64,000 nt of DNA from Pseudomonas sp. MWU13-2105 (lineage in GTDB: Bacteria > Pseudomonadota > Gammaproteobacteria > Pseudomonadales > Pseudomonadaceae), in the NCBI RefSeq assembly GCF_023242315.1, contig NZ_JALLIY010000018.1, forward strand, positions 62,001 through 126,000. The letters run 5' to 3'. The notes below the pieces were generated by a model, which ran no database searches, was not told where the DNA came from, and saw nothing but the letters and a program-made list of their open reading frames with translations. Below, piece by piece: positions 49,699-59,148 of this stretch (position 1 is the stretch's first letter; each line of letters opens with the position of its first letter). A program made the translations under genes and the position numbers.

Positions 49699-52158
49699 AT
49701 GAAGCAAACGCGGACTCTCGGAACGCCACGGCTGTTGGGTATCGTCTGGCCATTTATCGCTGTTGTCCTGTTTCAGGCCTTGCTGGGTTGCCTGAGCCTG
49801 TATGTACTTTCCGCCGTGCGCGGTTATGTCGCGGGCGAGAGTCTCTGGTCCAAGGGCCAGAAGGACGCCATCTACTACCTCAACCTGTACGCCGATAGCC
49901 GCGACGAAACGATATTCCGCAAATATCAGGAGTCGATTACCGTGCCCCAGGGCGGTCATGACCTGCGGATCGCCCTGGATGCGCCGACTCCGGACCTGGC
50001 GGCGGCCCGGCGCGGGATCCTGCAAGGCGGCAACCACCCCGACGATGTCTCCAGCATCATCTGGCTGTACCTGAACTTCCGGCACTTCAGCTATCTGGAA
50101 CGGGCCATTGAAAAATGGACGGTGGGCGACAGTTACCTGGTGCGCCTGGACAGTGTCGCCCAGCAGATGCACCGGGCGATCTCCGCGAACCAGGAGAGTA
50201 ATACCGATATCCAGCGCTGGAAGGGCCAGATCTTTGCCATCAACGACGGGGTGACGCCGGCTGCAAAAGCCTTCAGCGATGCCCTGGGCGAAGGTTCACG
50301 GGTCATTCTCCGTTTGCTGTTGATCACCAACCTGGCTACAGCCCTGGGCCTGATCGCCCTGGCCTTGCTACGCACGCACAAGTTGCTGGCCCAGCGCCAT
50401 GCCTTTGCCGATGCCTTGCAGCTGGAAAAAGAGCGGGCGCAGATTACCCTGGAGTCGATCGGCGACGGGGTCATCACCACCGATGTGGCAGGCGCCATCG
50501 CCTACATGAATCCGGCCGCCGAACACCTGACCCACTGGAAAGCCGGACAGGCCTATGGCCTGCCCCTGGCGGCGTTGTTCAACCTGCTTGACGAAAATGC
50601 CCAGGACGAAGGTTTTACCCTGATCGAACATATTCTCAGTGGCCGGCTGAGCGGTGGCAGCGAGCATTCCAAGCTGATCCAGCGCCTGGACGGCAGTACC
50701 GTGTCGGTGACCCTGGTGGGGGCGCCGATCCGCAACGCCGGCAAGGTCAGTGGCACGGTGCTGGTGCTGCACGATATGACCCAGGAGCGGCAGTACATCG
50801 CCAACCTGTCCTGGCAGGCCACCCATGATGCCTTGACGGGCCTGGCCAACCGGCGCGAATTCGAGTATCGCCTGGAGCAGGCGCTGTATAACCTGAGCCG
50901 CCAGTCGGCACGCCACTCGTTGATGTTCCTCGACCTGGACCAGTTCAAGCTGGTCAATGATACCTGTGGTCATGCCGCCGGCGATGAATTGCTCCGGCAC
51001 ATCTGTGCCTTGCTGCAGTCCGGGTTGCGCGAGGGCGATACCCTGGCCCGGCTGGGCGGTGACGAGTTCGGCATATTGCTGGAGAACTGCCCGTCGGAGT
51101 CGGCGGAGAAAATCGCCGAAGGCCTGCGACAGACCGTACAGAACCTGCATTTTGTCTGGAAGGGGCGGCCGTTCGTGACCACGGTCAGTATCGGCCTGGT
51201 GCACATCGCCCAGGCGCCGGCCACCCTGGAGGCCTCGCTACGGGCAGCGGACATGGCCTGCTACATGGCCAAGGAAAAGGGTCGCAACCGGGTCCAGGTC
51301 TATCACGCCGACGATTCGGAGTTGTCCCTGCGCTTTGGCGAGATGGCTTGGGTCCAGCGTTTGCACATGGCCCTGGAGGAGAATCGATTCTGCCTGTACT
51401 CCCAGGAAATCGCCGCGCTCGGCCACACCGATCACAGCGCTGGCCATGTGGAAATTCTCCTGCGTTTGCATGACGAAGCCGGGCGGATGATCCTGCCCGA
51501 CAGCTTTATCCCTGCCGCCGAACGTTATGGCCTGATGACCCAGCTCGATCGCTGGGTGGTGCAGAATGTCTTCAAGGTCATCGCCGAATGCATTGCCCAG
51601 CAGCGCGAGGGGGAGATGGCCATGTGCGCGATCAATCTGTCGGGTACCACCATTGGCGACGAGGGCTTCCTCGGCTTCCTGCATGAGCAGTTCAGACTAC
51701 ACGGCATTCCGCCGGATATGATTTGTTTCGAAATAACCGAAACCAGCGCCATTTCCAATCTTGGTAGCGCCATCCGATTTATCAATGAACTCAAGAACTT
51801 GGGCTGCCGGTTCTCCCTCGACGATTTTTGCGCGGGAATGTCTTCATTCGCCTATCTCAAACATTTGCCTGTAGACTTCCTGAAGATCGATGGAAGTTTC
51901 GTAAAGGATATGCTGGACGACCCGATTAACCGCGCCATGGTCGAGGTGATCAATCACATCGGCCATGTCATGGGGAAGCGAACGATTGCTGAATTTGTTG
52001 AAACACCGCAGATCGAGCAGGCGCTGCTCGAGATTGGTGTCGACTATGCTCAGGGCTACATCATCGAGCGCCCGCAGTTGTTTACCTGTGACAGCCTGTT
52101 GTGTCGGCCCGCGCGACCTCGGCCTCTCCTGTTCAAGACGCCTGGTACATTCCGCTGA
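49699..52158 (+). CDS. PAS-GGDEF-EAL membrane protein
   Basis: A cyclic-di-GMP enzyme of 819 residues: two membrane helices (about 11-35 and 203-227) around a periplasmic sensory part, a PAS domain (about 250-365), a GGDEF domain with intact GGDEF at 453-457, and an EAL domain from about 560. EAL motifs read EIL (585-587) instead of EAL, and DDFC instead of DDFG, so the phosphodiesterase may be reduced. AAGGGA before ATG 49699 sets the start. The 212 bases before it hold no gene. Confidence 0.92.
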   Translation: MKQTRTLGTPRLLGIVWPFIAVVLFQALLGCLSLYVLSAVRGYVAGESLWSKGQKDAIYYLNLYADSRDETIFRKYQESITVPQGGHDLRIALDAPTPDLAAARRGILQGGNHPDDVSSIIWLYLNFRHFSYLERAIEKWTVGDSYLVRLDSVAQQMHRAISANQESNTDIQRWKGQIFAINDGVTPAAKAFSDALGEGSRVILRLLLITNLATALGLIALALLRTHKLLAQRHAFADALQLEKERAQITLESIGDGVITTDVAGAIAYMNPAAEHLTHWKAGQAYGLPLAALFNLLDENAQDEGFTLIEHILSGRLSGGSEHSKLIQRLDGSTVSVTLVGAPIRNAGKVSGTVLVLHDMTQERQYIANLSWQATHDALTGLANRREFEYRLEQALYNLSRQSARHSLMFLDLDQFKLVNDTCGHAAGDELLRHICALLQSGLREGDTLARLGGDEFGILLENCPSESAEKIAEGLRQTVQNLHFVWKGRPFVTTVSIGLVHIAQAPATLEASLRAADMACYMAKEKGRNRVQVYHADDSELSLRFGEMAWVQRLHMALEENRFCLYSQEIAALGHTDHSAGHVEILLRLHDEAGRMILPDSFIPAAERYGLMTQLDRWVVQNVFKVIAECIAQQREGEMAMCAINLSGTTIGDEGFLGFLHEQFRLHGIPPDMICFEITETSAISNLGSAIRFINELKNLGCRFSLDDFCAGMSSFAYLKHLPVDFLKIDGSFVKDMLDDPINRAMVEVINHIGHVMGKRTIAEFVETPQIEQALLEIGVDYAQGYIIERPQLFTCDSLLCRPARPRPLLFKTPGTFR

Positions 52159-52204
52159 AACCTTTGCTGATCTGCTTAAATCACCACTCAGAAGGAGCCC
52201 GACA

Positions 52205-53002
52205 GTGATCGACACATTCAGCAGAACCGGCCCGCTTATGGAGGCCTCCAGCTACCCCGCATGGGCGCAGCAGCTCATTCAGGACTGTAGCGAGAGCAAG
52301 CGCCGGGTTGTTGAACACGAACTTTACCAGCGGATGCGCGACAACAGGCTGAGCGCAAAAACCATGCGCCACTATCTGATTGGCGGCTGGCCGGTGGTTG
52401 AACAGTTTGCGTTATACATGGCACAGAATCTCACCAAGACCCGTTTTGCCCGCCATCCCGGCGAGGACATGGCGCGGCGTTGGCTGATGCGCAATATCCG
52501 CGTGGAACTGAACCACGCCGACTATTGGTTGCATTGGAGTCGGGCTCACGGGGTGAGCCTCGAGGACCTGCAGGCGCAGTTGGTGCCGCCCGAGTTGCAC
52601 GCGTTGAGTCATTGGTGCTGGCATACCAGTTCGGCCGACCCGCTGATCGTGGCGATTGCCGCGACCAACTACGCGATCGAAGGGGCCACGGGCGAGTGGT
52701 CGGCGCTGGTCTGTTCGACGGGGGTCTATGCCGCGGCCTTTCCGGAGGAAGACCGCAAGCGCGCGATGAAATGGTTGAAGATGCACGCCCAGTATGACGA
52801 TGCCCATCCGTGGGAGGCGTTGGAAATCATCTGCACCCTGGCCGGCAACAATCCCGGTAAGGCGTTGCAGGTCGAGCTGCGGCAGGCCATCTGCAAAAGC
52901 TACGACTACATGTACCTGTTCCTCGAACGTTGCATGCAACTGGAGCACACGGAAAAGGCTCCGTTCGCCCGCGAACGCCAGGCTGCCCTCGCCGAGGGTT
53001 GA
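52205..53002 (+). CDS. TenA/PqqC-like haem-oxygenase-fold protein
   Basis: A 265-residue alpha-helical protein of the iron-containing redox/TenA family, with MRHYLIGGWPVVEQFALYMA, VELNHADYWLHW and TNYAIEGATGEWSALV. The Glu and His residues in the ELNHADYW and YAIEGATGEW segments are candidates for metal ligands. GTG at 52205 follows AAGGAG; an ATG at 52238 is the alternative. It is 46 bases after the GGDEF-EAL gene. Substrate unknown. Confidence 0.82.
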   Translation: MIDTFSRTGPLMEASSYPAWAQQLIQDCSESKRRVVEHELYQRMRDNRLSAKTMRHYLIGGWPVVEQFALYMAQNLTKTRFARHPGEDMARRWLMRNIRVELNHADYWLHWSRAHGVSLEDLQAQLVPPELHALSHWCWHTSSADPLIVAIAATNYAIEGATGEWSALVCSTGVYAAAFPEEDRKRAMKWLKMHAQYDDAHPWEALEIICTLAGNNPGKALQVELRQAICKSYDYMYLFLERCMQLEHTEKAPFARERQAALAEG

Positions 53003-53017
53003 CCTGTACCCTGGTGC

Positions 53018-53106
53018 GGGAGCTGGCAAGCCGGCTCCCACAGAGGCTGGTCGCGGCGATACTCCGGCGGCGAAACCCCATTATTGTGGGCGCCGGCTTG
53101 CCGACG
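53018..53106. repeat. REP doublet after the TenA-like gene
   Basis: GGCAAGCCGGC (53025-53035) and its inverse GCCGGCTTGCC (53092-53102), plus CCCACA/TGTGGG at 53037-53042 and 53085-53090, form an inverted pair. Each arm also folds on itself (GGGAGC/GCTCCC in the left arm). It shares the core of the doublets at 14417 and 43466. It lies between convergent genes. Confidence 0.8.
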
Positions 53107-53182
53107 ATGAGGCCCCTGAGTCCTGCCGCGTCTATCCGGGCGCCATCGGCCATAAGCCGGTTGGTGTCTTGCATCGTGGATT

Positions 53183-54109
53183 TCAGCCGGCCATGGCCAG
53201 GCGGTTGCGACCTTCGCGCTTGGCCACATAGAGGGCATTGTCCGCGCGGCGCAGCAGGCTTTCCGTGGACTCGCCCGGCAACAGCGTGGCGCAACCCAGG
53301 CTTACCGTCAGGTTGATCAACTGGCCATCGCAGTCGTAGTCCTGGGCTTGCGCCGCATAACGCAGGCGTTCACCGACCATGGCCGCCGCCTCGCGATGGG
53401 TATTGCACAGCAGGATCAGGAACTCCTCGCCGCCATAACGGAATACCCGGTCGACATTGCGCAGTTGCTCCTTGATCGAGGCTGCGACGGTCTTCAGTAC
53501 CTGGTCACCGGTGCAGTGCCCGTGGTTGTCGTTGATCTGTTTGAAGTGGTCAATATCCAGCATCAACACCGAGATCGGCTGGCCATGGCGGCGTGCCAAC
53601 TCGAATTCCCGTTGCAGGGCCTGTTCCATGGCGATGCGGTTGCCGGTCCCGGTTAGCGGGTCGCGTAGTGCGCAGCGTGTGGCAGCGCGATAGAGCAGGG
53701 CGTTGCGCATCGGGTACAACAGGCTTGCCAGCAGCGATTCCAGATTGCCCAGTTCCTGTTCGTCGAAGCGGCGGCTACGGCGAAATATCAGCTCGCCCAG
53801 ATGCTCGCCTTCGTGGCTGAGGCTGTAGCTGATCGAGTGATGACCGCGCTGGCCGAATTCCAGGCGCAAGTCGCTGCCCGGATGCAGGTAGCTCAAGGCG
53901 TCCAGGGGCACCACGCGCTGGATCTCACGAAAGAAAATATCCAGGATACGCTCCGGCTCCAGGCTGACCTGTAACTGCAGGGCCAGTTGCTGGCGCAGTT
54001 GAGCCAGGCTGATGGGGCGTTGCTGGGCGGGTGGGAGCTGGTCGAAACCCAGGCGTTGCAATCTGGCGCGATCAAAGTCAATTGCGTTGGTCTGGGTCGG
54101 TGTTTTCAT
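53183..54109 (-). CDS. GGDEF-domain diguanylate cyclase
   Basis: A 308-residue soluble cyclase: a GAF-like N-terminal part (about 30-140; LSLEPERILDIFFREIQRVV), then a GGDEF domain with RYGGEEFLILL (active-site variant GGEEF, normally active) and DPLTGTGNR, LDIDHFKQINDNHGH. It is transcribed towards the TenA-like gene. With the PAS-GGDEF-EAL gene it makes two c-di-GMP genes within 4.5 kb. The N-terminal ligand is unknown. Confidence 0.92.
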   Translation of the reverse strand: MKTPTQTNAIDFDRARLQRLGFDQLPPAQQRPISLAQLRQQLALQLQVSLEPERILDIFFREIQRVVPLDALSYLHPGSDLRLEFGQRGHHSISYSLSHEGEHLGELIFRRSRRFDEQELGNLESLLASLLYPMRNALLYRAATRCALRDPLTGTGNRIAMEQALQREFELARRHGQPISVLMLDIDHFKQINDNHGHCTGDQVLKTVAASIKEQLRNVDRVFRYGGEEFLILLCNTHREAAAMVGERLRYAAQAQDYDCDGQLINLTVSLGCATLLPGESTESLLRRADNALYVAKREGRNRLAMAG

Positions 54110-54342
54110 GGTGGCAAGCCCCTAAGCACAGAATACGGTCTTACAGGGTGGGTGAGGACGGCTTGGGGCCGTTCTCGCGCTGCGTGGTTGAAGAAGTTAG
54201 AGCGAAAGTCGTGCCAATCGGTTCAACCGGATAAAAGTCGTTTGGATTCAGGGTGTTGGTTTTTTCGGGACGAGTTTCGCTGGCCGACAGGGGCGGCAGT
54301 TGTTTGACTTCGGATGATGGCGTTTTGCAATTTAGTCGCGTT

Positions 54343-54360
54343 GTGCCGGTATTCCGGCAC
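54343..54360. other. Hairpin in the gap after yciK
   Basis: GTGCCGG (54343-54349) and CCGGCAC (54354-54360), loop TATT, form a perfect stem 31 bases beyond the yciK stop. No U-run follows on either strand. The rest of the 282-base gap 54110-54391 holds nothing recognisable. Confidence 0.35.
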
Positions 54361-54391
54361 TTGCGCAGAGGGGGCGGAATGACGCGGGGGG

Positions 54392-55132
54392 TTATTGTGC
54401 GTCGAAGGCCTGGCCATTGACGCCGCTGCTGTCGGGCCCCATCAGGTACAGGTAGACCGGCATGATTTGCTGCGGTGTCGGGTTGTTTTCCGGGTTCTCG
54501 CCGGGATAGGCCTGGGCGCGCATGCTGGTGCGGGTGGCGCCGGGGTTGATGCTGTTGGCCCGCACCGGGGCCACGTTATCGAGCTCGTCGGCCAGGGTCT
54601 GCATCAGGCCTTCGGTGGCGAACTTGGATACACCATAGGCGCCCCAGTAGGCGCGGCCTTTGCGCCCGACACTGCTGGAGGTGAAGATCACCGAAGCGTC
54701 CTGGGACAGCTTGAGCAGGGGCAGCAAGGTGCTGGTCAGCATGAACATGGCGTTGACGTTGATGTGCATGACGCGCATGAAGTTTTCACCGGACAGTTGT
54801 TCCAGTGGGGTGCGCGGGCCGATGATCGAGGCGTTGTGCAGCAGGCCGTCGAGGTGGCCGAATTCGGTTTCGATCATGGCCGCCAGTTCGTCGTACTGGT
54901 GCGGCAGGGCGGTTTCCAGGTTGAAGGGGATCACGGCCGGCTGCGGGTGGCCGGCGGCTTCGATTTCGTCATAGACCTGGCTCAGGTTGGCCTCGGTCTT
55001 GCCCAGCAACAGCACGGTGGCGCCATGGGCGGCATAGGTCTTGGCGGCGGCGGCACCGATGCCGCGGCCGGCCCCGGTGACCAGGATGACGCGGTCCTTG
55101 AGCAGGTCGGGGCGGGCGGAATAATCGAACAT
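54392..55132 (-). CDS. yciK: YciK-family short-chain oxidoreductase
   Basis: A 246-residue SDR of the YciK family: VTGAGRGIGAAAAK for cofactor binding, LHNASIIGPRTPLEQL, the catalytic SSSVGRKGRAYWGAYGVSKF (Ser, Tyr, Lys) and the LYLMGPDSSGVNGQ segment. Substrate unproven. Its position just downstream of mupP and ubiG on the same strand is standard for pseudomonads. Confidence 0.92.
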   Translation of the reverse strand: MFDYSARPDLLKDRVILVTGAGRGIGAAAAKTYAAHGATVLLLGKTEANLSQVYDEIEAAGHPQPAVIPFNLETALPHQYDELAAMIETEFGHLDGLLHNASIIGPRTPLEQLSGENFMRVMHINVNAMFMLTSTLLPLLKLSQDASVIFTSSSVGRKGRAYWGAYGVSKFATEGLMQTLADELDNVAPVRANSINPGATRTSMRAQAYPGENPENNPTPQQIMPVYLYLMGPDSSGVNGQAFDAQ

Positions 55133-55168
55133 GGTTAAACCTCTACAAATGTAAAAACAGCTCGGGGC

Positions 55169-55840
55169 TCAACAGCTGCACAGTGCGTTATCCAATACCC
55201 TGCGCAGCTCCAGCGGATGATCGACCACCACATCGGCGCCCCAGTGATCGGGGTTGTCGTCCGGGTGGATGTAACCGTAGCGTACCGCCGCGGTGCGGGT
55301 GCCAGCGTCGCGCCCGGACTCGATATCGCGCAGGTCATCGCCGACGAACAAGACGCTGGCCGGGTCGAGGTCGAGCATCTTGCACGCGAGGATCAGCGGC
55401 TCCGGGTGGGGCTTGCTGTTCGTCACATGGTCCGGGCAGATCAGCAGCGCCGAGCGTTCTGCCAGCCCCAGCTGTTGCATGATCGGTTCGGCGAAACGCA
55501 GCGGTTTGTTGGTGACCACGCCCCAGAGCAGATTGGCCTTCTCGATATCGGCGAGCAACTCGGCCATGCCGTCGAACAGGCGGCTATGGACCGCGCAAGC
55601 CTTGAGGTAGCGCTCGAGAAACTCCTGGCGCAACATCTCGAAGCCCGGCGACTCGGGGTCCATCATGAAGGTCACGGCGACCATGGCACGGGCACCGCCG
55701 GAGATTTCGTCGCGAATCGACCGGTCGGCAATCGCCGGCAGGCCGCGTTCGGCGAGCATGGCCTGGCAGATGGCGATAAAGTCCGGCGCGGTGTCGAGCA
55801 GGGTGCCATCCATGTCGAAGAGAACCGCTCTCAAGCGCAT
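55169..55840 (-). CDS. mupP: N-acetylmuramic acid 6-phosphate phosphatase MupP
   Basis: MupP is the HAD phosphatase of the anhydro-muropeptide recycling route in pseudomonads; loss raises UDP-MurNAc imbalance and fosfomycin sensitivity in known species. The 223-residue protein shows LFDMDGTLLDTAPD (D9 and D11), VVTNKPLRFAE and FVGDDLRDIESG. Without context this family is annotated as phosphoglycolate phosphatase; neighbouring ubiG and yciK support MupP. Three bases separate it from ubiG. Confidence 0.9.
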   Translation of the reverse strand: MRLRAVLFDMDGTLLDTAPDFIAICQAMLAERGLPAIADRSIRDEISGGARAMVAVTFMMDPESPGFEMLRQEFLERYLKACAVHSRLFDGMAELLADIEKANLLWGVVTNKPLRFAEPIMQQLGLAERSALLICPDHVTNSKPHPEPLILACKMLDLDPASVLFVGDDLRDIESGRDAGTRTAAVRYGYIHPDDNPDHWGADVVVDHPLELRRVLDNALCSC

Positions 55841-55843
55841 TGC

Positions 55844-56542
55844 TTACTCCTCGCGCAGGGTCTGGATCATGTAGTTGACGTCGACGTCCGCCGCCAGCTT
55901 GTAGTGCTTGGTCAGGGGGGTGTAGGTCAGGCCGATGATGTCCTTGACCGCCAGGCCCGCCTCGCGGCTCCAGGCACCCAGCTCGGAGGGGCGGATGAAT
56001 TTCTTGAAGTCGTGGGTGCCGCGTGGCAGCAGGCCCATGATGTATTCCGCGCCGACGATGGCGAACAGATAGGCCTTGGGGTTGCGGTTGATGGTGGAGA
56101 AGAAGACCTGGCCGCCGGGCTTGACCATGCGAAAGCAGGCGCGGATCACCGAAGACGGATCAGGGACGTGTTCGAGCATTTCCAGGCAGGTGACCACGTC
56201 GAACTGCTCGGGCATTTCCTCGGCCAGGGCTTCGGCGGTGATCTGCCGGTACTCGACGCTGACCCCGGATTCCAGCTGATGCAGCTGGGCCACGGCCAGG
56301 GGCGCTTCGCCCATGTCGATGCCCATGACGGTGGCACCGCGCTGGGCCATGGCCTCGCTGAGGATGCCACCGCCGCAACCGACGTCGAGGACCTTCTTGC
56401 CGGCCAGCTTGACCCGCTCGTCGATCCAGTTGACCCGCAGCGGATTGATGTCGTGAAGCGGCTTGAACTCGCTTTCACGGTCCCACCAGCGATGGGCGAG
56501 GGCTTCGAACTTGGCGATTTCAGCGTGGTCGACGTTGCTCAT
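55844..56542 (-). CDS. ubiG: Ubiquinone biosynthesis O-methyltransferase UbiG
   Basis: UbiG performs both O-methylations in ubiquinone synthesis, using S-adenosylmethionine. The 232-residue length and motifs LDVGCGGGILSEAMA and VTCLEMLEHVPDP fit; FWDRE-type start seen in ALAHRWWDRESEFKPLH. It lies 88 bases after mtaD and three bases before mupP on the minus strand. Confidence 0.96.
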   Translation of the reverse strand: MSNVDHAEIAKFEALAHRWWDRESEFKPLHDINPLRVNWIDERVKLAGKKVLDVGCGGGILSEAMAQRGATVMGIDMGEAPLAVAQLHQLESGVSVEYRQITAEALAEEMPEQFDVVTCLEMLEHVPDPSSVIRACFRMVKPGGQVFFSTINRNPKAYLFAIVGAEYIMGLLPRGTHDFKKFIRPSELGAWSREAGLAVKDIIGLTYTPLTKHYKLAADVDVNYMIQTLREE

Positions 56543-56630
56543 GGACTATCCTCTAAAGCTTGGAAATCAGGTTGATGCCGCCCGCCGGGCGTTGCGTCAT
56601 CTTCAATTCATGCGCTCTATGGCGCGTCAA

Positions 56631-57962
56631 TCAATGCTTCTGGGCGCCGATGCGCTGGCCCCAAGCCCGGGCCGTGGTGCCTAACTGCTGTTCGTCCAGG
56701 CGAGTCAGGCGGCGGTCTTCGAGCAGCGGCTTGCCGCCGACCCAGACATGTTGCACGCAGCCACGACCGCTGGCGTAGATCAGTTGCGACACCGGGTCGT
56801 AGATCGGCTGCTGGGCCAGGCCCGACAGGTCGAAGGCGACCATATCCGCGGCCTTGCCGACTTCCAGCGAACCGATTTCCTGCTCCAGCCCCAGGGCCCG
56901 GGCGCCATTGAGGGTCGCCATGCGCAGTGCGCGATGTGCGTCCAGGGCCGTGGCGGAACCGGCGACGGCCTTGGCCAGCAGCGCGGCGGTGCGGGTTTCG
57001 CCGAGCAGGTCGAGGTCGTTGTTGCTCGCCGCGCCGTCGGTGCCTACGGCCACGTTCACGCCGGCTTGCCACAGACGCTCCACCGGGCAGAAGCCGCTGG
57101 CCAGTTTCAGGTTCGATTCCGGGCAGTGGATCACGCTGGTGTTGCTTTCTACCAGCAGTGCCAGGTCGTCATCGCTGACCTGGGTCATGTGAACGGCCTG
57201 GAAGCGTGGGCCGAGCAAACCGAGGCGGCCGAGGCGCGCCAGCGGGCGCTCACCGCGTTGCTCCTGCGATTGCTGCACTTCAAAGGCGGTTTCATGCACG
57301 TGCATGTGGATCGCGGCATCGAGTTCTTCGGCAATGACCCGGACTTTTTCCAGGTTTTCGTCGCCGACGGTGTAGGGGGCATGGGGGCCGAAGGCGATCT
57401 TGATCCGCGGATGGTGCTTGAGGTCGCCGAACAGCTCGACGGCCTGGCGCAGTGACTCATTGGCGCTGGCGGCGCCGGGGATCGGGAAATCGAGGATCGG
57501 AATGGCGATCTGCGCGCGAATGCCGCTGTTGTGCACGCGTTCGCTGGCGATTTTAGGGAAAAAATACATGTCCGAGAAACAGGTGATGCCACCCTTGAGC
57601 TGCTCGGCGATGGCCAGGTCGGTGCCGTCGCGGACGAAGGCCTCGTCGACCCATTTGGCCTCGGCGGGCCAGATATGCTGTTCCAGCCAGGTCATCAGCG
57701 GCAGGTCGTCGGCCAGGCCGCGAAATAGTGTCATGGCGGCATGCCCATGGGCATTGACGAGGCCCGGGGCGAGCAGGGTCTCCGGCAATTCGCGGATTTC
57801 CCTGGCGCCGAGTTTCAAGGCCTCGGCCCGGGTGCCGATAAAAGCGATACGTCCGTCGCGAATGCCCAGGCCATGCTCCTTGAGTACCACGCCGGCGGGT
57901 TCGACAGGGACCAGCCAGGTCGGCAGCAGGAGAAGATCGAGCGGGGCGGCGGTATTCGGCAT
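56631..57962 (-). CDS. mtaD: 5'-methylthioadenosine deaminase (TRZ/ATZ amidohydrolase)
   Basis: A 443-residue amidohydrolase; the P. aeruginosa orthologue in the same position converts methylthioadenosine to methylthioinosine. Metal ligands are seen in VNAHGHAAMTLFRG, HMHVHETAFEV and the Asp of VGTDGAASNNDLDLL. It lies divergent from mtnA (110 bases apart) and next to ubiG. Deamination then requires a methylthioinosine phosphorylase, MtnP-type, not in this window. Less specific annotation would be S-adenosylhomocysteine/methylthioadenosine deaminase. Confidence 0.9.
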   Translation of the reverse strand: MPNTAAPLDLLLLPTWLVPVEPAGVVLKEHGLGIRDGRIAFIGTRAEALKLGAREIRELPETLLAPGLVNAHGHAAMTLFRGLADDLPLMTWLEQHIWPAEAKWVDEAFVRDGTDLAIAEQLKGGITCFSDMYFFPKIASERVHNSGIRAQIAIPILDFPIPGAASANESLRQAVELFGDLKHHPRIKIAFGPHAPYTVGDENLEKVRVIAEELDAAIHMHVHETAFEVQQSQEQRGERPLARLGRLGLLGPRFQAVHMTQVSDDDLALLVESNTSVIHCPESNLKLASGFCPVERLWQAGVNVAVGTDGAASNNDLDLLGETRTAALLAKAVAGSATALDAHRALRMATLNGARALGLEQEIGSLEVGKAADMVAFDLSGLAQQPIYDPVSQLIYASGRGCVQHVWVGGKPLLEDRRLTRLDEQQLGTTARAWGQRIGAQKH

Positions 57963-58071
57963 CGTGGACGGCTTCCGGGCTTTATCTGAAATAATGGCGA
58001 AGTATACCCGAGCGTCCTCACCGGGGGATCGCTATAATCGGTGGCTTTTGTTCCGGAGTGTGGGGTGAATC

Positions 58072-59148
58072 ATGCGCAATCGGCTATTGGCTGCGGAAAA
58101 AGTGAAGGCCATCGATTGGCGTGATGGTGCCTTGTATCTGCTCGATCAGCGCATTCTGCCGTTCGAGGAAACCTGGTTGGCCTACGACAGTGCCGCCGGG
58201 GTCGCGGAGGCGATTCGCTCGATGGTGGTGCGCGGTGCGCCGGCTATCGGTATCAGCGCCGCCTATGGCGTGGTGTTGGCGGCGCGGGCGCGAATCGCCG
58301 AGGGTGGCGACTGGTTGGCGGCGATGGAAGCTGACTTTGCCCTGCTGGCGAACTCACGGCCGACCGCGGTCAATCTGTTCTGGGCCCTGGACCGGATGCG
58401 CGAGCGTCTGGAGCGGGTCAAGGACGGTGTCGCTCCGCTGGCGGCCCTGGAGGCCGAGGCGGTGGCGATCCATGACAGCGATCGCGAGGCCAACCTGACC
58501 ATGGCGCAACTGGGGGTCGACCTGATCCGCAAGCATCAGGGCAATGCCCAGGCGATCCTGACCCACTGCAATACCGGCGCCCTGGCCACCGGCGGCTTCG
58601 GTACGGCCCTGGGGGTGATTCGTGGGGCTTTTCTGGAGGGCATGGTCGAGCAGGTCTATGCCGATGAAACCCGGCCCTGGCTGCAAGGCTCGCGCCTGAC
58701 GGCCTGGGAGCTGGCCAACGAAGGTATTCCGGTGACCTTGAATGCCGACTCGGCCGCCGCGCACATCATGAAGACCAAGGGCGTGACCTGGGTGATCGTC
58801 GGGGCTGACCGCATCACGGCCAATGGTGATGTGGCCAACAAGATCGGAACCTATCAGCTGGCGGTCTGTGCGATGCACCATGGCGTGCGGTTCATGGTGG
58901 TGGCCCCGAGCTCGACCATCGACATGGAACTGGCCAGCGGCGACGATATCCCGATCGAAGAGCGCGACGGCAGCGAGCTGTTGAGTGTCGGCGGGCACCG
59001 GGTCGGAGCCGAGGTCGAGGCCTTCAATCCGGTCTTCGACGTGACGCCGGCGGACTTGATCGATGTCATCGTGACCGAAAAAGGCATCGTCGAGCGTCCG
59101 GATGCCGCGAAGATGGCGCAGTTGATGTGCCGCAAACGCCTGCATTGA
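58072..59148 (+). CDS. mtnA: Methylthioribose-1-phosphate isomerase
   Basis: MtnA converts methylthioribose 1-phosphate to the ribulose form used by MtnB. The 358-residue protein has VVRGAPAIGISAAYG, the active-site Cys in THCNTGALATGGFG and the Asp in VGADRITANGDVANKIGTY. The start is ATG 58072, preceded by GGGTGAA. It is divergent from mtaD and 327 bases before gyrA. Confidence 0.96.
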   Translation: MRNRLLAAEKVKAIDWRDGALYLLDQRILPFEETWLAYDSAAGVAEAIRSMVVRGAPAIGISAAYGVVLAARARIAEGGDWLAAMEADFALLANSRPTAVNLFWALDRMRERLERVKDGVAPLAALEAEAVAIHDSDREANLTMAQLGVDLIRKHQGNAQAILTHCNTGALATGGFGTALGVIRGAFLEGMVEQVYADETRPWLQGSRLTAWELANEGIPVTLNADSAAAHIMKTKGVTWVIVGADRITANGDVANKIGTYQLAVCAMHHGVRFMVVAPSSTIDMELASGDDIPIEERDGSELLSVGGHRVGAEVEAFNPVFDVTPADLIDVIVTEKGIVERPDAAKMAQLMCRKRLH

